Below are positions 63,991 through 64,000 of a stretch of 64,000 bases of DNA, piece by piece (within the stretch, counting starts at the first letter, position 1; each line of letters starts with the position of its first letter). Under the pieces are notes generated by a model. The model made no database searches. It saw only the letters and a list, made by a program, of their open reading frames with translations, and was not told the DNA's origin. The translations under genes and the position numbers were made by a program. Origin of the DNA: Ponticoccus litoralis (GTDB lineage: Bacteria > Pseudomonadota > Alphaproteobacteria > Rhodobacterales > Rhodobacteraceae). The DNA lies in contig NZ_JBDNCH010000004.1 of the NCBI RefSeq assembly GCF_039769985.1, forward strand, positions 248,001 through 312,000. The letters are read 5' to 3'.

Positions 63991-64000
63991 GCAATCGGCC

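Noticed and set aside
1..64000. Insertion sequences, integrases, attachment sites, CRISPR arrays, tRNA or rRNA genes
   Set aside because: I found no transposase or integrase-like protein, no regularly spaced repeats, and no tRNA-like T-loop with matching arms on reading both strands by eye. A covariance-model search would be decisive.

Overview
The window is about two-thirds G+C and nearly all coding. It looks like a chromosomal or megaplasmid accessory segment of an alphaproteobacterium, most likely a Rhodobacterales (Roseobacter-type) member. The reasons are the many ABC and tripartite tricarboxylate (TTT) uptake systems, the LuxR/LuxI pair, the type I secretion cassette and the family-level look of the proteins. 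I see no rRNA, tRNA, CRISPR array, transposase or replication origin.

Layout: 1-6.8 kb, the end of a large secreted adhesin and its type I export apparatus (ATPase, membrane fusion protein, BamE-like protein, TolC-like channel). 6.9-10.1 kb, an IclR regulator divergent from a solute-binding-protein-like gene without signal peptide plus a CaiB-type CoA-transferase. 10.1-12.2 kb, a decayed partial copy and an intact copy of a nucleoside-recognition-type membrane protein, divergent from an Lrp/AsnC regulator. 12.4-23.7 kb, a 12-gene leftward operon (ABC sugar transporter, enolase-superfamily dehydratase, mutarotase, Gfo/Idh oxidoreductase, MaoC, UxaA-type dehydratase, SDR, FAH hydrolase) with a divergent lactonase-like amidohydrolase; this resembles a non-phosphorylative L-fucose/L-rhamnose-type pathway. 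23.8-30.3 kb, a TctABC importer, a shikimate-dehydrogenase-like gene, an HMG-CoA-lyase-like gene and a second CaiB. 30.3-33.6 kb, HtpX protease, an XRE regulator and LuxR/LuxI quorum sensing. 34.3-44.2 kb, a mandelate-type pathway: TTT importer, arylmalonate decarboxylase homologue, aldehyde dehydrogenase and TPP decarboxylase, divergent from an enolase-superfamily enzyme, an FMN hydroxy-acid dehydrogenase and a MarR regulator. 44.5-59.7 kb, a nucleoside system: a nucleoside ABC importer and a SorC regulator divergent from phosphorylase, deaminase, MtnA-type isomerase, BisC-like molybdoenzyme, split transketolase, RuBisCO-like protein and an unknown periplasmic protein. 59.9-64 kb, an AGE-like epimerase convergent with another sugar ABC transporter that runs off the window.

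The most interesting region is 44.5-59.7 kb. The gene order predicts uptake of (possibly S- or N-oxidised) purine nucleosides, deamination, phosphorolysis to a pentose 1-phosphate and isomerisation to a ribulose 1-phosphate. A carbonyl shift by the RuBisCO-like protein would then give a xylulose 5-phosphate type product for the split transketolase. The second is 34.3-44.2 kb, which gives a possible natural context for an arylmalonate decarboxylase. Both functions are inferred from family knowledge and context.

About 24 genes or gene ends are broken by single-base shifts, with family motifs intact on both sides of each break. They are most economically read as consensus sequence errors rather than gene decay. 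Coordinates below give the reconstructed full gene span and the approximate shift position.
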